Counted from the first letter of the stretch, positions 47,354 through 60,907 are shown. The stretch is DNA of 64,000 bases from Burhinus oedicnemus (GCA_008921705.1 VFFE01007622.1:397467-461466), one strand, 5' to 3'. The notes: generated by a model not told the origin, from the letters alone. Translations and numbers: made by a program.

Positions 47354-47950
47354 CACAGAATCACAGAATGGCAGGGATTGGATTGGAAGGGAGCTTTGGA
47401 GATCATCTAGTCCAACCCCCCTGCCAAAGCAGGTTCACCTAGAGCAGGTTGCACAGGATGGCGTCCAGGCAGGTTTTGAATGTCTCCAGAGGAGACTCCA
47501 CCACCTCTCTGGGCAGCCTGTTCCAGTGCTCTGTCACCCTCAAAGTAAAGTTTTCCTTCATGTTCAGACAGAACTTCCTGTGTTCCAGTTTGTGCCCATT
47601 GCCCCTTGTCCTGTTACTGGGCACCACTGGAAAGAGTCTGGCCCCATCCTCTTGACACCCACCGTTTAGATATTGATAAGCGTTGATGAGATCCCCTCTC
47701 AGTCTTCTCTTCTCCAGACTAAACAGACCCAGGTCTCTCAGCCTTTCCTTGTAACAGAGGTGCTCCAGTTCCCTGATCATCTTCTTAGCCTTCCGCTGGA
47801 CTCTCTCCAGTAGCCCCTTGTCTTTCTTGAACTGGGGATCCCAGAACTGGACATAGCACTCCAGATGCAGCCTCACCAGTGCAGAGTAGAGGGGGAGGAT
47901 GACCTCCCTCGACTTGCTTGCCATGCTCTTTTTAAATGCACCCCATTCAT
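47354..47950 (-). mobile_element. CR1 LINE, 5'-truncated, ORF2 C-terminus open, minus strand
   Basis: Reverse-orientation CR1 beginning CACAGAATCACAGAATGGCA. The minus strand reads 161 codons without a stop from 47924 to 47439, with [58 protein letters not shown] and [11 protein letters not shown]. It is a different subfamily from the copies at 4731 and 20484. The reverse-transcriptase core and everything before it are missing, so it is not mobile on its own. The right edge near 47950 is approximate. Confidence 0.94.
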
Positions 47951-50900
47951 TTTTTTTTGCTCTCTGTCATTCAGAGTCAAATCATGGTATGGGAGAGCTC
48001 GGGCTTTTGGGGAGAAGGAGTCAACAGCCCATGGCCCAGCGCTGGGGAATGGCAGGGAAGGGCAGTGAGAGGGAGTGGAAGACATGGAAAGGTTGTCCTC
48101 CCCATCTTGACCGTGGGCATCCAGAGCACAGATCTGTTCTCCCCCTGTACAGCATCCCCTCCCTTCCACTGGAAAACATGACCGCTAGTGCAGTGGTAGC
48201 ACACACTCTGCTGCTTCAGAAAAGAAGATTGCTGTTGCCTATATATATACTAAGAAATTGTGTTGAACCTCTTGTTTGGGCAGGGAAAAAAAGGGCAAAA
48301 AAAAAAAAAAAGGTGTAGTTCTTTAAAAAAAAAATAAATATTGCATATAAAAAGACCGGGAAGCAACAAGTAGCAGCAGGGGAAGACTGAAATGCATGGG
48401 TTTGGCTGTTCAGAGGCAAAGGTACTTCAGTGATTACATCTTTGACAAGTCTGAACTATATGTTAAACAAAAAAATAAAAAAGGTCACAGAGACATTCAT
48501 GGAAAAGGTATTAGTCAAACAAGCATCCTTACGAGGAGGTAGCAGAGGCTGCAGAGTGTCAGGGTCAGACAAACAATGTCCAGCCCTCCTGCAAAGGATG
48601 CTGATTCTTATTCCCTGTTTTGAAGGTCTGTAAGTACCAATGGTACTTCGGGGCAGATGAAGACCATCAGCAGGGTCCATGCCCACCTTCTGCTCTGGAA
48701 GGCTGCTGCAGAGCAGCCTCATGCTGTATAAATGGTTCTTGTACCAGAGGAGAGCTCAGACAAGTTTAATTGCTTTTAAGAGGATTCAGTTGACATAACA
48801 CACGTGCCACGCACTCCTTTGGACCCACTCAGCTGCCAGCCCTGGCCTCCACTACAGAAGACGGGGTCTCATGTAGGTCATCTCTCCTATCTGCCAAAGC
48901 CATACTGATGACTCAGGTCCCCCAGACCATCCCACCTGGCACTAGAGACTTATGTTCCAGCCACTGAGCTTCATCTTCTGGGCTCCAATTCCTCCACACA
49001 TGGATTAGCAAACTGCACCTTGTTTGGAGAGCTTCAGGGAGGGGGAATTCAGTAACAGTGAGGAAAGGCTTTATGATCTTCAGTGCAAATTACCACCCTT
49101 AGGAGAAGACAACATGCCCAGATACTTAGATAAATGGCTGTCTTGCTAATCAGAAAATGGCCATGTTGAGTCCCGATGTAATTATGTTCCTTTGGTACTA
49201 TCCAGAATGACACGTAATGTGGCTACCTGGAAGGACATTGCTAGGGCTGTGCCAGAAAAAGGTTTAACACAGATTTGGATGAAATTTAATCGAAATATTT
49301 TAGGCTCAAGAGTCATGTTGCTATGTTTTCTCTCTCATCCACATTTTAATAGAGCTGTTTCTCCCCAGGACCGGGCCAAGAGATCTGTCTCCTGAAGCCA
49401 CGCTGAGAGCCAGGTTCTGCTTGAGGCACAGGCAAGATGCCATGAAAAACCCTGCTTCAGCCACTGCACTTGGTGACATGGAGGCACAACGGTCCTTTCA
49501 GCAGAAGCGCCGAGGAAAACTTCTTAGAAAGGTTTCTCCTTTTTTCCACGTGGGAGTGTTTTCACTGTACGATCTCCAAGAAAGCTCTGCTGTGGCTCCA
49601 TTTAGCTCCACCTTTCCTCAAATATATGATACATCATCTGCTTCAGGGTGTCTTGTTCACAAAATGGGCAGTTTTCTTTGTTTTTCCTGGCAGAAATGTC
49701 TACCTGGATCTGATGAATAGGGATGAGGTCTCCAGAGCTGAGCACTTTAATGCTGCAGAGCCAGCTCGTGTGCCCTTGGAGACAGCAAGCCGTGAACCGT
49801 CCATGGGCAAAATCATTCGAACTCAGGATGCTCATTGTGCAAAAGGAGAGGATGTGTTTTTTGAGGGAACCAAAGGACATCAGGTTGTTACCCTCCAGTG
49901 GGGTCTCAGTGTTGGGGTGGGATGTCCTGGGGTTCCTGCAATGGGCTGGGAGCGAATAATGAACTTCTGAGGACTTTAAATAAAAATGATGCAGGCAATG
50001 CATTGCATGGTTTTGTGACAAGTCTCTACAGCCTACGCGCTTTTCAGAAGTTCAAGTTCCTTCCTCGGACTACATGTTAAAAACCAAGGGTTAGGGAATT
50101 TAAACCACTTTTATCTCATTGATGCAGTGTGTTTTTTATGTTTCTGAATTATTCCAAGATAATACTAAGCCTAGGTTTTACTATGGCTTGTCATAGTAAC
50201 AAATGCAATTTTAAACAAGTTTATTTCTTTAAAACAGTGTCTCTAATTTAAATGAAAATTATCTTTACAATCCAATTGTAACTATCCATTCCTTTCCACC
50301 CTGATTTAATCTGCTCTCGAGGGCTATGGAATCCAACTCATTTCTAAAGCAAGGAAGTCCTGGGGATTAGTTTTTTTCATCACTAATAAATTTCAGCTTA
50401 TTTCTAGTCCAAATGTGTTTAGCTTCAGCTTACAGCTACCACATACTTCTGTACCTCAGCCTGTTAGCTTAAAGAGCCCTCTGCTGTCAAAAATTTCCTC
50501 CCCCTATATTATGTGTAGACAATAACTAAACTATTGCTGAATTTTCATTTTACTAAATTACATGGACTGAACTTCGCACTGCAAAAAAGTTTTTTCCAAA
50601 CACTGAATCATTTCCATGGCTCTTTCTTGGAATAGATTTCAGGTTGCCCGTGTGGATTTGCTGTGTTTGGTGGGCAGGGAGCCCCAGTCCCTCTCTGGGA
50701 AGGCACAAGAGGAGAAGGAGAGCTCTGGTGGGACAGCAGCTCTGGCACTACTGGGCTTCACCACCTCTGTCACCCAGAGGCGTTTTCGTGCTGTAGCCTT
50801 GGTGGTGAGCACCAGCTTGGGACAGGCGAGGGAAAACATCAGTCCATCTCAAGCATCAAGCAGTCAAACCCCACCAGCTTCAGCTCTGGGTTTGAGGTCA

Positions 50901-52549
50901 GCTTGAAGAACACCTAACACTGCCCACACCCCCTTTTTATGGAGCCTATGTGTGATCGCCCGTGTGTTGTGAGGCTGGAGCACCCCCGGACACTTGGCTG
51001 TATTAAAGGAGCCTTCTTTGGAAACACATTATTTCTGAACAAAATGAGCTGATTCAGCAGCAAGGCATGCTGGATCCAATGGGAAAAAGGAGGGATCTCA
51101 GCTGGCTGGCACAGCTCAGCACAGCCCACGGTGCTAGTGGTGGGGCATTCCCCAGCCCACCTACCAACTGGGCTCATTGTGTTGTGGGGAGATAAAACCT
51201 GAGAGATTGATAATACTTGAGACATGCAATTTCTTCAAGTGTTGTTTGTATTTATATATTTACCATTCCTGCATTTTGCCTAAAGAAACAGTTGAAAAAC
51301 AGCTGTAGCAATTTCCTTGCCGCCTAAAATTTCCACATCTCTCCCTCTGTGTATAACCACTGTTGCTATATCGGCTGTCAAAGCACTGTCCGGCAGGACT
51401 GCATTTAACAAAACCTTTTTATTTGAAAATGAGTGATGGTGGAAAAGAGGCAGTCTGAAGTGCCAGGCATTTTCTCAGATTAAAACCTCTGTTCTCCTTT
51501 TTAACAGAAGTATGGAAATCAGTGGCACGTGAATTCATGGCATGTGTTTCCTATCATATCATCACTGAGAGAAGGATGCAATAAATGAAGAAGTCCTTTA
51601 TTATGGAGCCTTAAAAAATTGGTCCGGAGGTCTTCTTATACCTACTTCAATAATTACACAGGAAAACATTAGGCACGTAGTATATAATCTGTTGAGCAAT
51701 CAGATGCTTAGCTTTCATCCCCACCTGGCTTTGGGGGACTGCTGGCAGGCTGAAGGTTAACCGTGGGGGCTTGAGGTGTGACCTCGGCAGGAGTTTGAGG
51801 GACCCGTCTGTATCAGGAAGAGTCTCAACTTCAGTGGTCTGAAACCAACTCCTGTAAGCCCAGTAAAGGCAAATTCCCCAGGAAACTGCTCTGTGAGCAG
51901 TACGTACCATGGGGGTAACGTGAGGTGTGCAGATGATTTGGAATGAACTTTAATAGAGTTGAGAATAGTTTCATCCTGCGCGTGACATCTCACAATTAGG
52001 GTACCCTCTATGCTCGTATGAATCATTAACTTCCAAACCTGCTAGTTCAGCCTCTGACACAGAGCCGTGCATCACCGCTAACCGATGTTCACCTCAACAC
52101 AGGCACCTGAGCTGTTCGGGCAACAGTTGTCATTCATCTGACGTGGGCAGCCCATGCTTAAATCCAACTGCAATGTCACTAACAAACACCAAAGATTAAG
52201 AAACACTGGGAGCAAGCTAAAAGCTCGATAACTTTTAGGAAGGTTTCTTTCTCTGGGATTTTTTTTAACGCTCATGAAACTTTTGCATTCATGTTAGGGT
52301 TAGTCTAGGCATATCTGAACTGTAAAACTTTAATATTCTCATGTCAAAAATGATTTTGCTAACGTTAACTTTCCCCATACTTTGACTTATCAGTTTCAGT
52401 TGTGGTGGTGTGCATTTCAGTTGAAGTTTTATTACATTATGTTGGCAGCACATTATGTTTTTTACACATGGATTTGATTGAGAAATGAAACTGGAATAAG
52501 AATGAGGTAGCAGCAGCATCTGCTGGGAGATGCAGCTAGTGCTGGTGTC
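47951..52549. other. Non-coding stretch, no gene seen
   Basis: Contains an A15 run (48297-48311) and several unrecognised open frames, mostly overlapping on both strands (for example 47899-48318, 49470-50021, 50616-50917). None shows a domain I know. Confidence 0.5.
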
Positions 52550-52566
52550 AATCAATCTGATTGATT
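52550..52566. promoter_or_regulatory. Inverted pair of TGATTGATT-type sites
   Basis: AATCAATC (52550-52557) and GATTGATT (52559-52566) face each other around one T. Together they create TGATTGATT, a HOX-PBX/MEIS-type core. Single-site evidence only. Confidence 0.25.
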
Positions 52567-55500
52567 AAATATGGTGGCACACATTTTATTAAAACAAAAT
52601 GCTCTCCCTGAAGAAGACTATTATGCCAATATAATACACAGCTTTCCTAAAGCACGTTAGAAAAGAGGTGGTCTGTTTGTGAAATACAATACTTGTAAAT
52701 AACTGGAAAGAACTGAAGAGTTCCAATTACATTTGGCTGCTCATGGAAACAGCTATTTTATTGTTTTGGCATGCCGTAGCTGGTATTGTTATATTGGCAA
52801 GATGAGCACCACTGATGGAAGTTTAATTATGCTGTGGGACCACAAAAAGATTTTACGCGCTCACTGATGTTATTAAACAGGTCCAAGACTCGAAAGCGCT
52901 CGGCGGCTTGTGACCAGGGTATATGACAGACTGGCTGAAGGCTTGAGATGAAGGCAGCGCCTGCCCACCCCACGCCTCAGCCACGCTGGAATCGATTTCC
53001 AGGCAGCCTCCTGGCTCTCTCTTTGCAGAGAAGCCTGGGAAGCGAACTCCTCTGGGGATGGACGGTCATCAAAGGTGCAATTACCTGCCCTTGCAGGTAC
53101 AAGGTGCAGGCGTCTTCGACTTGCCTTCTCTCTCGCAGAGACAAATAGGACGTGCGTCAGCTCCACCCCGAAATACAGCTGCTTTGCAAAAGAAACCATT
53201 TCATGGTGCATTCTCCGCTCTCCCCCAGGGAAGGTCAAGAGAAACAATGACTTATATTATTTGAGAAGTGCTTGGAGGCTACAGTGATGGAGAATTTAGG
53301 ATATCATAAATCTTTGCAGTGTTTCCTATCCACCTAAAATTATGGCTTCTGCTGGCTGTCTTAAGAAGTCAGTAGTAGTTTTGGACTGGTTTCACTGGGG
53401 CTGAGGTTTTACCCACTTCCATTTCTATTCTACACAGCAAGATGAATTATGAAAATTCTTAACCAATGTTAGTATTTTACTCGCTTTCCTCCTAATGCAG
53501 ACATTGATAATTTAACACAGGTTTCTGCTTGCTTCCTTCATCCTCACTAAATGTATTCAAATAAAATTCACTTCAGTAAAGTGTACAAATATAAACAAAC
53601 ATCTGCAGAAGAGCGCTGCATCCTCCTCCGTGTGAGTGTGGTGACTGGCGTTCAACCAAGTGGGTGCTCCAGTTGGACACGGCCCTGCAGGAACAGATTA
53701 AGAGGGTGTTTTCTGCCACCGGGGCTCCTACCGCCTGCCATCGTCCAGGCACACATATTACAGTAGAAAGGTGCCTAATATGCAGACGATGTGATACAGC
53801 AATAGCCTACAACACGGGCTAGCTGGTGCCATTCCTGTTTTCAAGAGGAGGGTGCTTTTTATCAAGCTTTTTGTGTTCTTCAGATCCCATGAGGTGAGAA
53901 GCAGCAGGTCCAGGGGAGGGGAAGGGAGCAGTAGAGGTCTTTGACGGGATCGGCAGTGAAAAAGGAGAACAGTGAGGAGAGGAAGGTTAGATGGGGAGAG
54001 AACAAATTTGGATGGGGAGCACCCAGTTTCTAGAGGGGAAAAGATGAAAAGAAAAATAGTACATGGCAGAAATTATTAGTTTGATTTCGGAAAAGGGCAA
54101 AATGCAACAGTGACAGTCGCAGTTTAAGAACATACCTATCATAGCATAGAGGAGAAAACATTAAGTTTCAGTCCACTTCCTTTTCACTTTTACTGCTGGG
54201 GTTTCTCATGGTAACCCCTCTGGGTCGCTTCTTCTAGTTTCAGTGCAATTCCTTGTCCCTGTGGCAGCTTCTATGGGTCACCTTTTCCAGCTGCGGTGCG
54301 ATTCCCCGTCCCGTTTTATTTCGTTAGGAGGACACAGCCTGTTCGCTGCACCCAGATGTCGCAGCCCCTTCCCACCCCGGCAGCTGCTCCCCGAGCACCG
54401 CGCTGCTCTCTGGCCGTCTAATTCAGTGAAATACTGAAGGGGGTGCTTAGAATTAAAAACAAGCCCAGCAGAGAATCTCAGCACGTCTAAAGTGATGGCA
54501 TCAGAACGACATGAGTACAGATGGCTTAGACCATATCTGTGTTGAATTTTTAATGGCAGATTTGGAACTATTTTTATGATCCTACTGTTATTTCTCCTGA
54601 GAGATCTTTTCTTAGCAATCTAAGTAGAAAATAATAATGAGGAAAGAACCCCTTGCTAGGCAACCTCTTCAACATGCAGATGGTTTCTGCAGTGACGCTT
54701 CTGGTGAGGCTAATCTTTCAGGATTGAGATATTTTGAGAAACATCCATTTGTGGTTTATTTTTTTCTTTACTCACAAAGACACAGCTTTGTATACAAATC
54801 TTTTCTCCATCCTCACCCGCTTGTTTGGTGGTTTGAGGCTTGCTAACAACTTTTTGCATGAACAGACATCTCTGTTGTACTTTACAGACCTCAAAAATGT
54901 AGCTAATGATGGCATTTCTACTGACGCATACTTCAGCTGCCTCCAGCCTTTATTCCTTCACGGCGCCCCACTGGCTTCCTCAAAGGTGCACCACCACCTG
55001 CATTATCTTAACTTGCAAATTTGTCCCAGCACAGAATTGCTCGGAAGAGCATTGGAGCTCTGATCTTACTGTTCTACAGTTCTGGATTTTCTAATATCCT
55101 CTCAAAAAGAGTCACTGAGGTCATTCTGAGCACGTCAGTCTTTGGCAGGTAACTCTCCCATTTTTTCTTCTAAGTTCGTCTCCTTTCATCCCCATTAATC
55201 TTCTGTACTTCCCACCTTCTCAGGAACTTCTCCATTTAGTTTTCTTGCTGCTTGGATGCCCCTGGGCTAAGAAACTTTCTAGTTTGTTGTGCTTATATTG
55301 TCACCCTTTCCTGATGGGGAAACCTAAAGGCAACACAATCTCTGCATTTATGGTTAATGTGCAAAAACAGGAAAGCGGTGTGGGCTTGGGGGAAAAGCCT
55401 CAGGTTTGATGTACAAGCAAAGCTAAAGGATAGTCACTTCAGATCTTGGTAAGCATCTGAATTAAAGCAAAGGCAGTGACATCGCCCCTCTTGATATTCC

Positions 55501-56689
55501 CTGATGCTGCAAAAACTACGGTTCACATCAGAATTTGATTTCATGCTAAAATGCCAGACTGCACAGCTGTTCAGGAGCGCTGCGTATCCAGTGCAGGTCT
55601 ACTTGCAGCAAGCCCCAGGAGCGGCCTGGGCAGGAGAAATCACTTCAGCCATAATGGTTTAATAGCTGATAAACATGCATCAATATTTAAGACGCACAGA
55701 GTGAAATATAACATCTCCTAAAACATTCAAAAGCAGAACACACATTGCTGATGGAGTGAAAATGGCCTGACTGCGTGAAACATTTTCAAGCCTTTTTCTT
55801 TAAATCTTCATGAATCTACGAGTTTTACGGCCAGAGATTCAGAGTTACAAATGTTAACTCAAAATTCTCATTAATAACAACTGAAGTGCACAATGGTACT
55901 TTGATGCATATTTTGACACATCTGCAAATGCTGGTGTGGAAAGGACTTTAGCTTGTTGTTAGCTATGATTAGCCCGAGAGAAATATTTTGTGTAGTGTCT
56001 CCATGGGATTTTAAAATCTTGATAGCTAGAGAAGGTTAATGAACATATATTAAATAATAACTAAACTCTAGTGCTTATGTTTTTGCAGAGGACAAGGTGC
56101 AGACCTCTGTTTACTAAGGTAGGTAACATCTGCTCTGGGGATCCTGACCTAGGACGCAGCATGAAACTGGGACCTGCTGACTTCTGCACGGTCAGGATTT
56201 TGCATACTATGACCTGAATAAAACCCACTGTTGGGTGGAAACATTTATAAGACTATTAAGCAGTTGTGTACTTGATCACCACCGCATCAGAAGTGCTTTT
56301 GCCAGGCACAACGGACATCAATTTCTCTTTTTGCTTCTCAGGATTCAGAAGCTAGTTCTTGATAAGGAAAATGCCCTTGAACAATGCGCTAGGAGGGAAG
56401 ACCAGCTGGAGCTCTGCTTTGTGGTTAGTTATATTTTGGAATCCTAAGTAGCTGTTTGCCTATGTCTATATTCATTAGGTAGGGATTTAAAGTAAAAAGT
56501 ACACCATTCATTATTGTTACCGCAGCACAGACCTCTACAGCTAGCCCTATCAAATAATGCAAACCAAGTGAACAAACAACCAACATAATTTACTGTCAAC
56601 TTCTGTAAAAACCTGGGAAAAGAATCCCCGCAGTCCAAAATATTGCGGGTGGTTTTAACAACGTTGTCCACAGTGCATGAAATGCAGTA
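52567..56689. other. Non-coding stretch, no gene seen
   Basis: No gene or named repeat. A 124-codon minus-strand frame (52873-53247) and shorter ones are unrecognised and overlapped by frames on the other strand. The AT-rich part 55620-56100 has enhancer-like texture but nothing specific. Confidence 0.5.
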
Positions 56690-57335
56690 TTTTGGGGGTA
56701 GTAATTGCCGTTATTTAAACCTCAGAAAGCCGCAGATTTATATTTGTTCTGTTTCCCTTTAAGCTGGATAATAAATCTGTACAGCTTCTTCTGGGCTTTT
56801 TTTCATGTCTTTTTTTTTTTTTTTTTGAAGAAAGACTTCTGAGAAGATAATATCTGCCTATACTGTTCTGTTTTTTGGCTTTTTAAAAATCACCGAAAAG
56901 ATTTTAACTGCTGAGTTGCTCGGTATGGAGCAAATTGTGTCTTTAGACATACTGTACTATAATTACGGAAGATAGCATCACAGATACATATGCAGAAACC
57001 AGCAGTCAATTTTGACTCAGAAGATAATACACCAACTGTGTATTAAGTTTAATGTAGATTAATGCGAGTTGCTTTCCTTTGCATGTATGTACACAGGTAC
57101 AAATAATTAAGATTAATTCCACTGGATATAATGGCCTTCACTGTGCACAGTGCCATAAAATTCTTCTTTAATAGCTGTTAATTGGATGTATTTGCTTTGA
57201 TGGTGAAGTCCTGATTAGCCTTGTTACCCTACAACCCCTTCCCCCTCCCTCTGCTCACTTTTGTGCTTAGGAAAAGATTTATAATAAGGGAATCACAGCT
57301 ATGCAGTGTATTAGCAAAAAATCAATACATGTATC
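56690..57335. other. Candidate conserved non-coding element
   Basis: Repeat-free AT-rich DNA apart from a T17 run at 56810-56826. It has an octamer-like TTTGCATG, TTAATGTAGATTAATG, AATAATTAAGATTAATTCC and GTTAATTGGATG homeodomain-type cores packed within about 150 bp (57045-57190). No ORF crosses it. Conservation cannot be tested here. Confidence 0.22.
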
Positions 57336-58880
57336 TGTTTGCATGTATTAGAGGTTCAGCTAAACAGGGGGTGCTCTGCATAATATTTGAAAAGTAGAGA
57401 TGATGCACGTTTTCATTTTTTCTTCTTTTCCCCGTGCAATGTTTTTACAGGTAATAACTCAGATTTCCTACTGGATTTCTTTTTTTTAATCTGTTTTCTT
57501 TCTCTGGCTTCTGCATTGAACCTGCAGTCGCTCGGTGGTAACAGGAGAACCACGGTACCTTCAGCAACCTCCAGCGCCAGGATGTCAGGCGTATGGCTGA
57601 AGTTAGGAACTGCTCTCATACAATGATTCAATGTGTTTTTTCTGGAAAACAGTCAGTAATTATTTTGCCATCTCTGTCCTCTGAAATACAGTAAGCCTGA
57701 ACGTAAGGGACAGGGACTTCCATGTGTGCAAATGAGCACGTCTTCACCAGAATCTAGGTGGATATTTGATTTGTGCTGAAGTTCTGGCCCTATTTTTTTA
57801 AGTAGCTCATTTTTAGCAGTAATACTTTTCATATGTTATCTCCTAGGAGCACAGCTCTTTTTATGGAATTAATGAACGATGGATATATAAAGGAAGAAAT
57901 TAAATGTACAGATACAGCCTGCCTAAGCCAATGTCTCAGACACCGTTTCCCTGCTCCTGCCCACGCAGCGCCGTGTGTGGAACAGCAGGCGGTTTTCCTG
58001 GCACATCAGCCCAGCTGCATGTGGAGCTGGGGCATTTTTTCCAGCTCGGAGCGGTTTTATGTACCTGAGCCCAGCGACCCAGGAGCTGTGACAAAGCAAG
58101 GCCCGACCCCAGGAATTCTTCACTATGGATTTCCACTCCAGCAACTCGACCTTACTAACACAAATCATCGGTACCATTTTACCATTAGTATACCGGCCCG
58201 GTGCCTTTTCTTGTATAAGTACGAACTCGTTTCCTGCCCCCAGTGATCTCCACAGAGCCCAGCGACGAGGACAGGGCTCTTCCCTTCTCCTCCTGCCTCT
58301 TCCTATCTGCCTCGAGCCACTGGGCGCTGCTGGGACACAGCCACAGACCCCCAGTTTGAGGTGGTTTGCAGTCTAGCAAATAGGTTCTCCCTCTCGAATT
58401 AAATGTCTGTGGGGTCTGGTCTACTCCCAGGAAGGTTTTGGTGGGACCTTGTCCAGCCAAGGGTGGGATTCTGCCTTCCTTCTCCTCCACCGCTGTGTTC
58501 AGTGAGTCAGCGCGCTCCAGCAGCCAAACAGGATCCTTAAAAATGTATAGGTTATAAACGATCAACCTGATTAAAAATTACTGCATAAAGCGCTTCACGG
58601 AGGACAGGCCAGCACTGCTAGTTGCATGAATCATTGCTATTTATGTTCTTTAATTAGGAAAATTGCTGTACAATGTGGCTTTTAGAAGATGTCTCCTGAC
58701 AGATCTTCAGCACTCCCTCCGGCTTTATCTCTGCATCCAGGTCTGCTGCCTACATTATTTGGATCTCTTACTGCAGCCAGGGGAAGGCCAGACAGGGCCA
58801 GTTCCTAAAGTGTTTAAATCTGAGAATCCCCAATTACACCTTCGTCTGAGGATCTGACTGAATGATTTGGGGACTGAAAA
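57336..58880. other. Non-coding stretch, no gene seen
   Basis: The open frames at 57833-58565 overlap on both strands in moderately GC-rich DNA and match no family I know. Confidence 0.5.
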
Positions 58881-60350
58881 CACAAGTCTTTTGTGAAATC
58901 AATAATCTACGGAACACTAATATGTAATTCTTCCCCCTCCTCTGAAAAGGAAGAAGTCTGCATAATAATGTCAATTATAAGAAAAATAAAAAAAAAAGAA
59001 GGCCATTTCTTTGTAACCATGCTTAGCAATTATACACTTATTGTCAGTATAAAACGAACAATTCAGAAAAAGCCAGCTGAACACCAGCAGAAGCAATTAA
59101 GAAATGTGTTTATTTTACTGAGGTCTCTCCCATTTTAATTTCAGAAGTAAAGCTCTATCACTGAGTTTGCAGTTGTTTTATTCGTGTTTTTAATTATAGC
59201 CCATTTCCAAACTTGACTATATCTGCCCTCGGCAGGGCTGTATTTACATGTTCTTCTGCCGAAAGACCCCTCTAGCAAGGGGAGGGTTAAAACCAATATT
59301 TGTAGATAAAGAGGTAAACATATTTACATTCAGTTTTTCACACTTTATGCATATGTCATGCAGTGAATAGTTTTAGAGGTATGTTTGTACTATCTCTCCA
59401 GAATTTTTACAGTCTGCGGGACACAAAATCTCTATAAAGTGACTTATTGAAATAGAAGCAGATTGGTAAAACCGTTTCTCTCTTATGAACTGTGAAGAAT
59501 GATCCTCTAAATGAAATCAGGAAGGAACTGGACAGAATCTTGTTTAATGGTGTGACAAAATGAATCACAACTATTCCAAGCATCCATCACTGCTAAAAGG
59601 GGACCACAAATGATCTGTGAACTACTATATATTGATTACTCATGTACTACAAGTGTCGGATTTAATGTTCACACACCATGGAAAGGCGGCAGGGACAGAT
59701 GGTGCCTTAACTCTTCTTTGATAGATTTTAATGGTGAAATATTGATTTCTATCTGGCCAAGGCCTGTTGTTAGGGGCCAAAGTCATTTGTTGGGTATAGC
59801 CGGACACCCAGTCTGCTAGGGGTAATCAATCATTTTTGGCAAGGCAGGTGAAATTCTGAAGAGAAGCACCTTGGGTTCCCAAACTGTGTCGAGATGAGGC
59901 TGAGACCAACATTTGCGCATGCACGCCCCCTCCTCCCCCCACGCACGCATACGAAAAGACTCCATGAAATTGTGCTTGTAAAGAATTATTAATGATAAGA
60001 CATGTTTACTGAGGAGAGTCACAGCGAATCACAGCTGACATGAAATAGTCTGGGAGCCTCGGAGAGAAAATGAGCTTCTCGCTAAAAGGGACTATATTTT
60101 ATTTAAACATCCGTCTAGGGCTGAAAACTCAGGTAATCTGTTGTGTTACAAGCCACTGGCTGTTCTTGCCATCCAGAGAGATAACAGTGAGGAGCTAATA
60201 GGAACACATCAATCACAATCAGGCTGCAATTCCACCGGTGTCTCCTCTTCCCAGCTCCTTTTTAAGCTCCTTAATAACGATGATAACATAGTTCTGGGCT
60301 TCTGAGAGGGTTTCTTCCCTTTGAGGGTCATATTCATAAAGCGAATGGCT
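58881..60350. other. Candidate conserved non-coding region
   Basis: A long single-copy stretch without repeats or convincing ORFs, with many TAAT, GATAA and forkhead-like cores. It includes a short GC-containing core around 59200-59290 (CTGCCCTCGGCAGGGCTG). The texture is like deep-conserved non-coding DNA, but this is impression, not measurement. Confidence 0.18.
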
Positions 60351-60397
60351 TGCAAAGTCAGCATCTCACTCCGATGGAAGGGGGGGGTGGGGGAGGG

Positions 60398-60417
60398 NNN
60401 NNNNNNNNNNNNNNNNN
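60398..60417. other. Assembly gap (20 N)
   Basis: Twenty Ns interrupt a G-rich strand: runs of 8, 5 and 3 G lie directly before, and GGG, GGGG, GGG and an 8-G run follow within 35 bp. Gap length is probably a placeholder. The frames read across it are meaningless. Confidence 0.98.
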
Positions 60418-60840
60418 GGGAAGGGGTTTGCAGGTGGGAGGTGGGGGGGGACGACAGGAGGGGGTGGATTTCCCCCAGCAATAAATCCGTGGTCGCCCCT
60501 CTTTCCCCCGACACCTTTCCCAGGAGAGAATTCCTGTTCGGAAGCAGACGGGAAAGGGTAGCCTCTGCCCAGATGTGCCCCAGATGTGGGAAGCCAGTTG
60601 AGGCTGATTTTTCGTTTAGATTATCTTGCTTACCTAATGATTTTTGCTTCACTGCTCAGCTCGATTGTGTTCACTAGGACGGCAGGCTATTAAAATGTCA
60701 AGGCGCATTGAATTGTTGTTATCAAGGAAAGAGACCTTTCCAATCAACCCGTGTTCCCCGGGTTGCATAAAGGCGAAGAAGGGATTGGAGGAGGAAGAAG
60801 ACCTTCTTCATACCGGGGAGGGGGGGAGACGTGCAATGGG

Positions 60841-60907
60841 GGGTGTGTGGGGGTGTGTGTGTGACTGTGTGTGTGTGTGACTGTGTGTGCGTGCAGACGT
60901 GCGCACG
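60841..60907. repeat. (TG)n-rich low-complexity run
   Basis: Interrupted TG dinucleotide repeats (GTGTGTGTGACTGTGTGTGT) lead into a GTGCGCACG patch. It is potentially Z-DNA forming. Confidence 0.9.

Noticed and set aside
60209..60677. Frames crossing the N gap
   Set aside because: The gap of unknown true length makes the frame arbitrary, and the surrounding translation has no recognised motif.
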